Shown here: positions 8,909 through 16,921 of the stretch, one piece after another | Numbering within the stretch: position 1 is the stretch's first letter | Layout: each line of letters starts with the position of its first letter | Source of the DNA: Ramlibacter sp. | GTDB lineage: Bacteria > Pseudomonadota > Gammaproteobacteria > Burkholderiales > Burkholderiaceae_C | Length of the DNA stretch: 32,386 nucleotides | Direction: 5' to 3' | Assembly: GCA_014376765.1 (NCBI GenBank) | Contig: JACMQX010000084.1 | Coordinates: forward strand, 1-32,386 | Translations under genes and position numbers: made by a program | Notes under the pieces: model-generated | The model's database searches: none | What the model was told of the DNA's origin: nothing | Seen by the model: the letters and a program-made list of their open reading frames with translations, nothing else

Positions 8909-8916
8909 AGCCAGGC
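8889..8916. terminator. Candidate stem-loop at the end of the ZIP gene
   Basis: A perfect 8-bp inverted repeat, GCCTGGCT (8889-8896) and AGCCAGGC (8909-8916), with a 12-base loop that includes the stop codon. It lies between convergent genes. There is only a short T run (GGTTT) after it, so terminator function is a guess. Confidence 0.4.
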
Positions 8917-8923
8917 CGGCGGT

Positions 8924-9391
8924 TTAACGGGTCGAGTAACCCGTCACGCGCCACCTGCCGTCAGGCTCACGCACGGTGGTGACGATCTCTTCCATGGGTT
9001 CCTTGCCCGGAAACTGGCTCACATACAGGACAGAGACATAAGCACCGGCCGGCTGACCAGCCAGTTCGGTCCTGAAGATGATCTCGCCCACCTTGCGTTC
9101 CTTTGCCGCGCCGAGAATGCCGCGCGTCTTGGGCACGTTGTCCATCCAGGTGCCCAGCGGCACGTTGGTACGGAACACGCGGCTGGACTGGTCCCAGGCC
9201 TCGCCCCACATGCCGCGGTCCAGCTGGGTGAGCCAGGCCAGCGCGGCGGCCTGGCCTGCGGCCTCGTTGGCGGCAACCGTCCTGTCGTCAAGCGTGGCGG
9301 GGGCGGGTCCGGCAGGTGCGTTGGTTTGCGCCACCGCACAGGCACTGGCAAAGCCAAGCGAGAGGGCAACAAGGGTAGAGCTGAGTTTCAT
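8924..9391 (-). CDS. DUF4019-like exported protein
   Basis: 155 residues. The N-terminus MKLSSTLVALSLGFASACAVAQ is a clear Sec signal peptide with cleavage after AVA. The mature part contains 'AAALAWLTQLDRGMWGEAWDQSSRVFRTNVPLGTWMDNVPKTRGILGAAKERKVGEIIFRTELAGQPAGAYVSVLYVSQFPGKEPMEEIVTTVREPDGRWRVTGY'. This fits the DUF4019 pattern: an N-terminal helix with Trp residues, then a strand-rich half ending in DGxWRVxGY. The start at 9391 is chosen for the signal peptide, with GAAAG upstream; the open frame extends further but reads as non-coding. The function is unknown; probably periplasmic. Confidence 0.78.
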   Translation of the reverse strand: MKLSSTLVALSLGFASACAVAQTNAPAGPAPATLDDRTVAANEAAGQAAALAWLTQLDRGMWGEAWDQSSRVFRTNVPLGTWMDNVPKTRGILGAAKERKVGEIIFRTELAGQPAGAYVSVLYVSQFPGKEPMEEIVTTVREPDGRWRVTGYSTR

Positions 9392-9484
9392 TCGATCTTT
9401 CAGAAAGCAAAATATGAAGGTACCGGCGCGCAGTCTAAAGCACGCCAGTCCTTCATACGGGGTGAGAGGCAAACGGGCAAACCG

Positions 9485-9509
9485 GCTGGATGGAACGGAG
9501 CCTTCCAGC
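9485..9509 (-). terminator. Weak stem-loop after the YXWGXW-like gene
   Basis: Nine-base arms (9485-9493 and 9501-9509) pair with one mismatch around a 7-base loop, just past the stop codon of the gene on the minus strand. The following bases are only moderately T-rich. Confidence 0.35.
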
Positions 9510-9520
9510 GGCCGGCAGGC

Positions 9521-9898
9521 TTACTGGCGGTTGGGATTATTGGGCCGGCTGTCAAAGCGATTTGGCACACCGTCGCCGTCGCGGTCACGCTGGCCACGCA
9601 CCCAGTGGCCCGGCCGTTTGACCCAACGTTCGCCTCGCTGCTCCCACACCGGTTGGTTGTAGGCGTAGCCGGGGCGGGCGCGCACGTAATGGCCTCTCAT
9701 CCAGACATACTGGCGGCCACGCCACGCCCAGTTGCCAGGAACCCAGACCATGCCGCGGCGGGCCGCAGGCGCTGCCTCGCTACGTGGCGGGGGCGGTGCC
9801 ACCTGCACATATACCGTGGCCGCGCTCGCCTGGGTTGATACTGCTGCCCCAAGTGACGCCAACGCCAGGGACGCCGCAATGATGCTGGTCTTGAACAT
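9521..9898 (-). CDS. Small exported protein with W-x-PG-x-W repeats and Asp-rich calcium-type tail
   Basis: 125 residues. The signal peptide MFKTSIIAASLALASLGAAVSTQASA is followed by an Arg/Trp/Tyr-rich region with repeats such as 'VWVPGNWAWRGRQYVWMRGHYV' and 'RWVKRPGHWV', which resemble YXWGXW-repeat proteins of proteobacteria. The C-terminus carries 'RDRDGDGVPNRFDSRPNNPNR', a DxDxDG calcium-binding loop like those of thrombospondin type 3 repeats. A good ribosome binding site (AAAGGAGAAC) precedes the ATG by about eight bases. It is likely an envelope protein; its function is unknown. Confidence 0.8.
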   Translation of the reverse strand: MFKTSIIAASLALASLGAAVSTQASAATVYVQVAPPPPRSEAAPAARRGMVWVPGNWAWRGRQYVWMRGHYVRARPGYAYNQPVWEQRGERWVKRPGHWVRGQRDRDGDGVPNRFDSRPNNPNRQ

Positions 9899-10112
9899 GG
9901 TGAGTTCTCCTTTGTTGTGAGTGAACCCATCGTGCCCCCCAGGCGTAAAGACCGCATACGTACTACGCGAATTCTTGTGAAGCTCTGTATCAGGCGCTTT
10001 GTCCTACGTCAGTTTGAGCCGCCGTTCAGGCTTTTTGTTAGCTCGGGCACAGTCGCCAGTGGTCAGGGCAGCCCGCCAATCGAAGACCGGGATTTGTCTT
10101 TAAACTTGGACG

Positions 10113-10874
10113 GTGACTACTTCCCAATCTCCTTCCCGCTCCCTCCACCTGGCCGGTGCCACCAACTTCCGCGACCTCGGTGGCTACGCAGGCCATGGCG
10201 GGCGCCTGGTGCGCTGGCGGCGCCTGTTTCGCTCCGACCATCTGGCCGCCCTGACTGCGCAGGACCAGCACGTGCTGCGCGAGCTGCAAGTGCTGCGGGT
10301 GTGTGACTTTCGGGGCGTGCAGGAACGCAGCACGGCGGCCTGCATCATTGAAGGCGCGCAGGTCCATTCGCTGCCCATTGAGCCCACCATTGTGCAGCGC
10401 CTGTCCAGCATGCTGCAGGCCGGCTACAAGCCCGGCGAGGCCGAGGTGGTGGCCCTCATGCAGGAAACCTACCGCAATTTTGTGCGCGAGAACACGCCGC
10501 GCTTTGCAGACCTGTTCGGGCATTTGCTGGTGTCTGACGCGCCACTTGTGTTTCATTGCACCGCCGGCAAGGACCGCACCGGCTTTGCCGCCGCCTTGAT
10601 CCTGCACGCGCTGGGTGTACCGCGTGATGTGATCCTGCACGACTACCTGCTCACCAACGAGCTGCTCGCGCCAGGGCCTGCCAGCCACAAAGTGCCCCCA
10701 GAAATCGCGGCCGTGCTGTTTCGGGTGCAGGAGCCGTTTCTGGCCGCTGCGCTGCACGCAGTGGACGAAGACCACGGCAGCCTGGACGGCTACCTCACAT
10801 CAGCGCTGGGCGTGGGGCCCGCGCAACGGGCGCAGCTGTCGGCTATGTACCTGCAGCCCGCGAGTCAAAGCTGA
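10113..10874 (+). CDS. Tyrosine/serine protein phosphatase (Y_phosphatase3 type)
   Basis: 253 residues, read from a GTG. The P-loop signature HCTAGKDRTGFAAALIL (CX5R, about residues 148-165) is the catalytic Cys-Arg motif of dual-specificity or tyrosine phosphatases, and the N-terminal 'LAGATNFRDLGGY' is the family's conserved NFRDLGG motif. This type often acts on phosphotyrosine or on phosphoinositides; the substrate here is unknown. The 3' end overlaps the convergent sensor kinase gene by 32 bp. The GTG start is not backed by a strong ribosome binding site, but the NFRDLGG motif begins about 16 residues in, as expected. The 214-bp gap upstream (9899-10112) holds no gene that I can recognise. 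Confidence 0.88.
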   Translation: MTTSQSPSRSLHLAGATNFRDLGGYAGHGGRLVRWRRLFRSDHLAALTAQDQHVLRELQVLRVCDFRGVQERSTAACIIEGAQVHSLPIEPTIVQRLSSMLQAGYKPGEAEVVALMQETYRNFVRENTPRFADLFGHLLVSDAPLVFHCTAGKDRTGFAAALILHALGVPRDVILHDYLLTNELLAPGPASHKVPPEIAAVLFRVQEPFLAAALHAVDEDHGSLDGYLTSALGVGPAQRAQLSAMYLQPASQS

Positions 10875-13377
10875 AGAGGAAGGTCGCGCCTTCATTCACT
10901 GCCGACTCGGCAAGGATGAAGCCGCCATGGCGCAGCAGGATGCGGCAGACCGTTGCCAGGCCAATACCGCTGCCGTCGTACTCGCTCACGTTGTTCAGCC
11001 GGTGGAACGGCTTGAACATGTGGCCGGCATGGGCCATGTCAAAGCCCACCCCGTTGTCGCTAACAAACAAAACTGCAGCATCACCCTCGCCGCGTGCACC
11101 AAACTCGATGCGGGCCTGTGGATTCTTGCGGCTGTACTTCCAGGCATTGCCCAGCAGGTTGTCCAGGACGATGCGGGCCATGCGTCTGTCACCACGCGCC
11201 AGCAAGCCGGGCTGCACCTGAGTCTGGACCACGCGCTCGGGCTCGCGGCTGGCCTGGTTGTCAAACCATTCCTGCGCCATGGCGGACAGGTCGATGTCGC
11301 TCAGCTCCAGTTTGTAGCGGCTGACCTGGGCCAGCGACAGCAGCGCCGAGATCAGCTCATGCATGCGGCCCACGTTGGTCCGGATGCGCTCGAACATGCG
11401 GTTTTCTTCGGCGTCCATGCGGCTGCCCATACGCCGCAACAGCAGCGCCGCAAAGCCGTCAATGCTCGACAGGGGCGCCTTGAGGTCGTGCGACACCGAG
11501 TACGAGAACGACTCCATCTCGGCATTGCTGGCCTGCAATTTGACCGTCCGGTCCTTCACGCGCTGCTCCAGCGTTTCATGCAGGCGCTGGATCTCCCGGT
11601 CGCGGCGCAGCCGCACCAGCTCGGCGTTGGTGCGGCTGGCAAAAATGCTGAACAGCGCGTCCCGGTCCTCTGACGGCGGCTGGGGCGAACGCCAGGCTGC
11701 ACTGAGCATGCCGATGGGTGTGCCGTCCGCGTCGCGCAGCGCGACGCCGGTGAAGGCGCGGAAGTTGCCTTCACTCAGCAGCCGGTCCTGCGGGAACAGC
11801 TCCACGGCCTCGTCGGGGTAGTTGCACAGGCCGGTATGCTCCTGCGCGTCGGCGCATGGCGTGCCTTCAACCGGCTCATCCGTGGCGGGCATCTGGATGC
11901 CGTCCTGCAGCAGGGCCAGCGATTGCAGGCGGCTCTCGCCGGTGAGCTCGCCAACCATCACGAGGTCGGCATCCAGCGCCGTAGCCAGGTGCCCGACCAG
12001 CGACACGAAAAATCGTTCACCGGTTTCGCCGGCGACGCCGCGCGCCAGTTCCAGCAACTGGCCTTCGCGGCGCTTTTGCTCGGTGATGTTGATGGTCGAG
12101 CTGAGCACGCAGGGCTCCCCGCCAATCTCCACGATCACGGCCCACAGCCGGCAGTGCACCAGGTAGCCCTGACGGTGACGCATCTGCGTTTCAAAAGCCA
12201 GCACCTGGCCATTGGTGCGCAGCTTCTCGATGAAGCTCTCGCGTTCGCTGGCGTTCAGCCAGGCGGCTGCGTCCAGCGAGGTGCGGCCCAGCAATTCCTC
12301 GGCTGTGTAGCCCTGCACGGTGTCCTCGGCGGAATTGACGGCCAGGAAGGTGCCGTCTGACGCCCGCGTGATGGTCATGTTCAGCGGGCTGAAATTAAAG
12401 GCCTTGGCAAACAGTTCCTGCGACTGGCGGGCTTCCTCCCGCGCGCGGACTTCCGCGCTCACATCGGTGATGTTGGACACCACGATCTGGCCCGGCCCGG
12501 TGCCTTCCAGTTCACTGGCGATCAGGGCGTCAAACTGGCTGCCGTCCTTGCGCCGGCCCCGGGTGCTGAAGTTGCTGATGCGGCCTTCGGCCTTGAGCTG
12601 GGTGGTAAAGGCGCCGCGCTCGTCGGGGCTGTACCACAGGTCCTCATCGCTGCTGCGGCCGATCATCTCGCTGCGCTCCCAGCCGTAGAGCCGCTCGAAG
12701 GCGGGGTTGACGTCCAATACCATTGTGTCGTCGACCGACTGCACGATGATGGCCACGGGGCTGTTGCGGAAGATGCGGGCAAAGCGGTCTTCCGACAGGC
12801 GAAGATTGTTCTCGGCCCGCTCGCGCCGGCCCAGTTCAGTGCGTTGCTCGACAAGAGCCTGGCGCACGATGCCGCGGGCCGCATGCACGCCCACCGCAAC
12901 CACCGACAGCACCACCACATGCGCCAGCCAGAAACGCAGACCAACCGAGAAATTGGCGGGACCCAGCCGTCCGGCTGCCTCGGCCCAGGTCAGCCCGCCC
13001 AGCGCGACCACGCTGCAAAGCACGGCGGCAATGAGTGCCTTGCGGTGCAACATCATCCCCGCGGCCGTGATGGCGGCGGCATACCCAATGACGGCTGCGC
13101 TGCGCACCGAGCCGAACAGCAGGATGGCGACCGAGGTGTAGGCAATGACCGTGAAAACCAGCAGGTTGCTCACCAGGTATATCCTGCCCCGCTGCAACTG
13201 CCAGTGGCTGTAAATCATCATGACAAGCAGCACGGCCAGCGGGCTGCTGTGCAGCGCATTGGTGCCTTGCCACATCGACATCGACAGCAACACCGGCAGG
13301 CCAAACAGCAGGACCAGGAGCATGGGGTTGAGCACCCTGGCGTAGCGCCCTTCAAAGAGCGTGTCGGTGAACGACAT
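10843..13377 (-). CDS. Membrane-bound sensor histidine kinase with two PAS domains and a GAF domain
   Basis: 844 residues from the ATG at 13377, which has GGAGA nine bases upstream; two in-frame ATGs further up (13431, 13470) are possible. About six hydrophobic segments fill the first 180 residues (for example 'LLVLLFGLPVLLSM', 'SVAILLFGSVRSAAVIGYAAAITAAGMML' and 'WLAHVVVLSVVAVGVHAA'). A PAS domain follows (about 205-320), then a second PAS (about 330-450), a GAF-like domain (about 465-600) and a coiled coil. HisKA has the phospho-acceptor His630 in SVSHDLKAPLSSIDGF. The ATPase has the N box (LDNLLGNAWKYS), G1 (VSDNGVGFD) and G2 (GSGIGLAT). The layout resembles phytochrome-like light or redox kinases, but the chromophore domain is absent. 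No response regulator gene is beside it, so the partner is unknown. Confidence 0.9.
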   Translation of the reverse strand: MSFTDTLFEGRYARVLNPMLLVLLFGLPVLLSMSMWQGTNALHSSPLAVLLVMMIYSHWQLQRGRIYLVSNLLVFTVIAYTSVAILLFGSVRSAAVIGYAAAITAAGMMLHRKALIAAVLCSVVALGGLTWAEAAGRLGPANFSVGLRFWLAHVVVLSVVAVGVHAARGIVRQALVEQRTELGRRERAENNLRLSEDRFARIFRNSPVAIIVQSVDDTMVLDVNPAFERLYGWERSEMIGRSSDEDLWYSPDERGAFTTQLKAEGRISNFSTRGRRKDGSQFDALIASELEGTGPGQIVVSNITDVSAEVRAREEARQSQELFAKAFNFSPLNMTITRASDGTFLAVNSAEDTVQGYTAEELLGRTSLDAAAWLNASERESFIEKLRTNGQVLAFETQMRHRQGYLVHCRLWAVIVEIGGEPCVLSSTINITEQKRREGQLLELARGVAGETGERFFVSLVGHLATALDADLVMVGELTGESRLQSLALLQDGIQMPATDEPVEGTPCADAQEHTGLCNYPDEAVELFPQDRLLSEGNFRAFTGVALRDADGTPIGMLSAAWRSPQPPSEDRDALFSIFASRTNAELVRLRRDREIQRLHETLEQRVKDRTVKLQASNAEMESFSYSVSHDLKAPLSSIDGFAALLLRRMGSRMDAEENRMFERIRTNVGRMHELISALLSLAQVSRYKLELSDIDLSAMAQEWFDNQASREPERVVQTQVQPGLLARGDRRMARIVLDNLLGNAWKYSRKNPQARIEFGARGEGDAAVLFVSDNGVGFDMAHAGHMFKPFHRLNNVSEYDGSGIGLATVCRILLRHGGFILAESAVNEGATFLFSFDSRAAGT

Positions 13378-13491
13378 GGGCGTTGTCTCCGGCACGGACG
13401 CCAGGGGGCGTGTGTCAGGGCTTTGTGCCATGCCGTCCCCGTTTGTTGCTCTGCCTCTTGGTACTTCCATGGCTTATGGTAGCGCGCGGCC

Positions 13492-14376
13492 TCAACCCTT
13501 GGCCATGGGCCGCGACGCGTCGCGGCACCACTCGCTCCAGCTGCCCGCATACAGGGCCGGCAAGCCCAACCCGGCGATCTGCATGGCCAGCACATTGGGC
13601 ACCGCGCTCACGCCGCTGCCGCAGTGGTGAACCACACCAGCGGGGTCGCGCCCGGCCAGCAGCGCTTCAAACTCGGCCTTGAGCTGCGCGGCCGGCTTGA
13701 ATTTGCCGTCCGGCCCCATGTTCTGGGCGAAGGGGCGGTTGAGCGCGCCAGGAATATGCCCGGCCACCGGGTCCAGCGGCTCGACCTCGCCCCTGAAGCG
13801 GGGACCGGCGCGGGCATCTATCAACGTCCGGGACGGATCGTCCAGGCTCTTGAGGACATCGCCCGTGGTAGCGAGTTTGACCAGCGGCAGGCCGGGCTCG
13901 AAATTGGTCTGGAAGTGCGACACCTCCGCGTTGTCAGTGAGGCCGCCTGCGGCCTGCCAGGCCTGTAGCCCGCCGTCGAGTACGGCCACTGCATCATGCC
14001 CGGCCCATTTAAGCATCCACCATAGCCGGCCGCAGTAGTTGGCGCCCTGGCGGTCATAAACAACGGCCTGCATGTCATTGGCAAAGCCCACGCTGGACAG
14101 CCAGGTGGAAAATTTCTCGAGGCTGGGCAGGGGGTGGCGGCCGCCTGAAGCTGCGCCCGCCGGTGTGTGATAGCGGCCCTGCGCATCCGGCAGCCCCTTG
14201 TCGCTCAGGTGCGTGTCCAGGTTGGCATACACCGCGCCCGGGATGTGGGCCTCGCGGTAGTGCTGCTCGCCGGCGGTGGGGGCCATCAGGTCAAAGCTGC
14301 AGTCAAACACCAGGTGGCGCGCGCTGCCTGCATGCAGGGCCAGCAGTTGTTCTGTAGAAATCAGGGTGGTGTACAT
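13492..14376 (-). CDS. sseA: 3-Mercaptopyruvate/thiosulfate sulfurtransferase (tandem rhodanese)
   Basis: 294 residues with two rhodanese domains. The N-terminal inactive domain is about residues 5-145 (LVFDCSFDL to AVLDGGLQAW) and the C-terminal active domain about 165-290. The catalytic loop is HHCGSGVSA; the CGSGVT/S loop is typical of 3-mercaptopyruvate sulfurtransferase rather than of thiosulfate rhodanese (CRxGxR/T). It moves a sulfane sulfur to a thiol or cyanide acceptor. The ATG at 14376 follows the stop of the permease gene after one base (TGACATG), with GAGGAG seven bases upstream, so translation is probably coupled. The long frame upstream of this ATG overlaps the permease gene and is not used. 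Confidence 0.92.
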   Translation of the reverse strand: MYTTLISTEQLLALHAGSARHLVFDCSFDLMAPTAGEQHYREAHIPGAVYANLDTHLSDKGLPDAQGRYHTPAGAASGGRHPLPSLEKFSTWLSSVGFANDMQAVVYDRQGANYCGRLWWMLKWAGHDAVAVLDGGLQAWQAAGGLTDNAEVSHFQTNFEPGLPLVKLATTGDVLKSLDDPSRTLIDARAGPRFRGEVEPLDPVAGHIPGALNRPFAQNMGPDGKFKPAAQLKAEFEALLAGRDPAGVVHHCGSGVSAVPNVLAMQIAGLGLPALYAGSWSEWCRDASRPMAKG

Positions 14377-14377
14377 G

Positions 14378-15277
14378 TCAGTGCTCCTCGGCAGGTGAAT
14401 CGGGCGCGGCGCGTTCGCGCAGCACGGTGGCGGCAATACCACTGGCAATCACCAGGCCCATACCGGCCCAGATCATGGGCGACATCAAATCGCCAAACAG
14501 CAGGACGCCATAGACGGCGGCAAACACAATGCCCGAGTATTGCAAATTGGCAACGACCAGCGTGGCCGCGTTGCTGTAAGCCCGCGTCATGCACAACTGG
14601 CCCAGCGAGGCCAGAACGCCGATCGGCAGCATCCACAACGCCTGCTTCCATAAAAACGGCGAAACACCGGCCACCAGCATGCCCAGCGCGCCGGCAACGA
14701 CGGTGCCCGCAGCAAAGTAAAAAACCGTACGGGTTTCAGGCTCGCCGGCCCTGGCCAGCGCCATGACCTGCATGTAGGCAAAGGCGGCGCCAATGCCCGA
14801 GAGCAGGCCTACGATGCCTGCGAAGGCCTGGTCCTGTTCCACGGTCGGCTGCAGGATCATCAACACACCGGCAAAGCCGCCCAGCACGGTCAGCACCAGC
14901 GGGCCCTGAGCCAATGGCCCGGTGCCAGGTTTGGTTGGGTTCCAGGCCATCAGCGCACCGCCCACCAAAAAGGCGGCAATCCATACGCTGCTCATGTAGT
15001 TGAGTGTCATGGCCGTGGCCAGGGGCAGGTGCGCAATGGCGTAGAACCAGGCGCCCAGCGACAGCACGCCAATGGAGCTGCGCCAGACATGCATGCCAAA
15101 CACCGGCGTTGCCAGGCTCACGCCGCGCGAGCGCGCCAGGCCCCACATGAACACCATCCCGATGACGCCGCGCCAGAACACCAGCTCGGCACTGTTGAAC
15201 GAGTCGGAGGCGATCTTCACGCACACGCCCATCGTGGCAAAGATGAACGAGGCCAACACCATCCACAGCGCTTGCAT
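14378..15277 (-). CDS. DMT-superfamily permease with two EamA domains
   Basis: 299 residues with about ten hydrophobic helices in two repeats (first: ALWMVLASFIFATMGVCVKIAS to TLNYMSSVWIAAFLVGGALM; second: IVGLLSGIGAAFAYMQVMALAR to MIWAGMGLVIASGIAATVL). Such carriers export amino acids, nucleobases or other small metabolites; the substrate cannot be read from sequence. The ATG at 15277 overlaps the stop of the Rieske gene (TGATG), which argues for this start; a GTG nine codons upstream (15304) is the alternative. It lies in the middle of a three-gene operon, which suggests export of a product of, or protection from, the Rieske oxygenase. Confidence 0.88.
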   Translation of the reverse strand: MQALWMVLASFIFATMGVCVKIASDSFNSAELVFWRGVIGMVFMWGLARSRGVSLATPVFGMHVWRSSIGVLSLGAWFYAIAHLPLATAMTLNYMSSVWIAAFLVGGALMAWNPTKPGTGPLAQGPLVLTVLGGFAGVLMILQPTVEQDQAFAGIVGLLSGIGAAFAYMQVMALARAGEPETRTVFYFAAGTVVAGALGMLVAGVSPFLWKQALWMLPIGVLASLGQLCMTRAYSNAATLVVANLQYSGIVFAAVYGVLLFGDLMSPMIWAGMGLVIASGIAATVLRERAAPDSPAEEH

Positions 15278-16425
15278 CAGCGGGGCAAGGCCTTCCGGTA
15301 CCACTCGTGGAAGTGCTGCATGCCGTCTTCCATCGGGCTCTGGTAGGGCCCGTATTCGTTGTCGCCGCGTTGCATCAGCGCCTTGCGGCCTGCGTCCATG
15401 CGCAGGGCAATTTCATCGTCCTCCACACAGGTTTCCATGTAAGCGGCCTGCTGGGAATCGACGAACTCACGCTCGAACGCAGCAATTTCTTCGGGGTAGA
15501 AAAACTCCACCATGTTCATCGTCTTTTGCGGGCCCATGGGGTGCAGCGTGGAGACGGTGAGCACATGCGGGTACCACTCGACCATGATGTGCGGGTAGTA
15601 AGTCAGCCAGATCGCGCCGTACTTGGGCGGCTCGTTGTGGCGGTATTGCAGCAGCGCTTCCTGCCAGCGCTGGTAAGCCGGGCTGCCGGCCTTGCCCAGG
15701 CGGTTGGCCACGCCCACGGTCTGAACCGAGTACTGGTCCTTGAACTCCCAGCGCAGGTCCGCGCAGGTCACAAAGCTGCCAAGGCCGGGGTGGAAGGGGC
15801 CGACGTGGTAGTCCTCCAGGTAGACCTCGATGAAGGTCTTCCAGTTGTAGTTGCACTCGTGCATTTCCACCCGGTCCAGCACATAGCCGGAGAAGTCGAG
15901 GTCAGCGCGCGGGCCCATGTGGGCCAGGTCTGCCGCCACATCGCGCCCGCCTGCAGCCTTCTCGAACAGCAGGCCGTTCCAGGATTGGAGCGGATAGTTG
16001 TTGAGGTTCAGGCACGGGTCCTGCGCAAAATGCGGCGCCCCCAAAAGCTGGCCACTGGTGTTGTAAGTCCAGCGGTGCAGGGGGCAGACGATGTTGCCGC
16101 CCGATTGGCCCGCGCCCGAGGTACCCTGGCCCGTACCCGACCCCGCCAGCGAGCCGCGCCCCTTGAGGATCACCGCCTGGCGGTGGCGGCACACGTTGGA
16201 GATCAGCTCGACGCCGGCCGGCGTGCGCACCAGCGCGCGGCCCCCGCCCTCCTGCTGGAGGGTATGGAAGTCGCCCACCTGGGGCACTGACAATTCATGC
16301 CCCACATAGCGGGGCCCACCCTGGAAGATGGCTTGCATTTCACGCTGGAACAGCGCGTTATCGAAGTAGCTTGAAACTGGTAGTTGGCTTGCGGCCTGCT
16401 GCAGTTGAAGACTTAAATCAGACAT
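15277..16425 (-). CDS. Rieske [2Fe-2S] oxygenase, ring-hydroxylating alpha-subunit type
   Basis: 382 residues. The Rieske cluster ligands are CRH (about residues 79-81) and CPLH. They are separated by 32 residues instead of the usual 15-17, because of a Gly/Ser/Gln-rich insert of about 15 residues. The catalytic domain shows the mononuclear iron ligands in 'EVYLEDYHVGPFHPGLG' (two His), with a likely distal acid in 'DDEIALRMDAGR'. No beta subunit or reductase gene is adjacent, so an electron donor from elsewhere is needed. It is the first gene of the operon with the DMT permease and sulfurtransferase, and divergent from xseB. The gene often sits upstream of xseB-ispA-dxs in Comamonadaceae, to my knowledge. 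The substrate is unknown. Confidence 0.88.
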   Translation of the reverse strand: MSDLSLQLQQAASQLPVSSYFDNALFQREMQAIFQGGPRYVGHELSVPQVGDFHTLQQEGGGRALVRTPAGVELISNVCRHRQAVILKGRGSLAGSGTGQGTSGAGQSGGNIVCPLHRWTYNTSGQLLGAPHFAQDPCLNLNNYPLQSWNGLLFEKAAGGRDVAADLAHMGPRADLDFSGYVLDRVEMHECNYNWKTFIEVYLEDYHVGPFHPGLGSFVTCADLRWEFKDQYSVQTVGVANRLGKAGSPAYQRWQEALLQYRHNEPPKYGAIWLTYYPHIMVEWYPHVLTVSTLHPMGPQKTMNMVEFFYPEEIAAFEREFVDSQQAAYMETCVEDDEIALRMDAGRKALMQRGDNEYGPYQSPMEDGMQHFHEWYRKALPR

Positions 16426-16523
16426 GTAGACCTGACCTAGAGACTCCCCCTATGAAGGGGCAGGTTAGACGCTTCATCCGGGAAGGACTGGCGCGGGATT
16501 CGGGGGGTTCCGGCGCACCGGAA

Positions 16524-16573
16524 AGAGGGTTGGATTGTACCCTCTGGGTCAGTACGCAATTAGTTCAGGGTAC
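16524..16573. promoter_or_regulatory. Overlapping inverted repeats in the Rieske/xseB intergenic region
   Basis: AGAGGGT (16524-16530) pairs with ACCCTCT (16539-16545) across 8 bases, and GTACCCT (16537-16543) pairs with AGGGTAC (16567-16573). The two stems share the middle block and exclude each other. The 229-bp gap (16426-16654) separates divergent genes and must hold both promoters. A TAAAAT at 16623-16628 is a possible -10 for xseB, with no clear -35. Confidence 0.35.
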
Positions 16574-16654
16574 GTTGCCTCGAACTTCAAGACCCGCAAG
16601 CACGCTTATGCGGCGCGGCGCCTAAAATCGGGGTTTTATCCCACGCAGTCCACG

Positions 16655-16921
16655 ATGCCGCTTCCCACCGCCAAGGTCACCGCAAGCTCCGCCACCGGCA
16701 CGCCGGCCGACCGCGTACCCGCCAGTTACGAAGCCGCCTTGCAGGAACTCGAGCAGCTGGTGAGCCATATCGAGTCGGGCCAGATGCCGCTGGAGCAACT
16801 GCTTACCGGTTACCAGCGCGGCGCCGAGTTGCTGGGCTTTTGCCGCGAGCGGCTGCAAGCCGTTGAAGGCCAGATCAAAGTGCTCGACGACGGGGTGCTC
16901 AAGCCGTGGACACAAGAGTGA
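16655..16921 (+). CDS. xseB: Exodeoxyribonuclease VII small subunit
   Basis: 88 residues. XseB binds the large subunit XseA to degrade single-stranded DNA. The core '[54 protein letters not shown]' is the family signature of two long helices. The start at 16655 (MPLPTAKV) gives a normal length; the upstream in-frame extension lacks similarity. It overlaps ispA by four bases (GTGA). xseB-ispA-dxs is a well-known gene order in proteobacteria. Confidence 0.94.
   Translation: MPLPTAKVTASSATGTPADRVPASYEAALQELEQLVSHIESGQMPLEQLLTGYQRGAELLGFCRERLQAVEGQIKVLDDGVLKPWTQE

Noticed and set aside
9899..10112. A small gene or ncRNA in the gap before the phosphatase gene
   Set aside because: No ribosome binding site with a plausible short frame, no stable stem and no recognisable RNA family.
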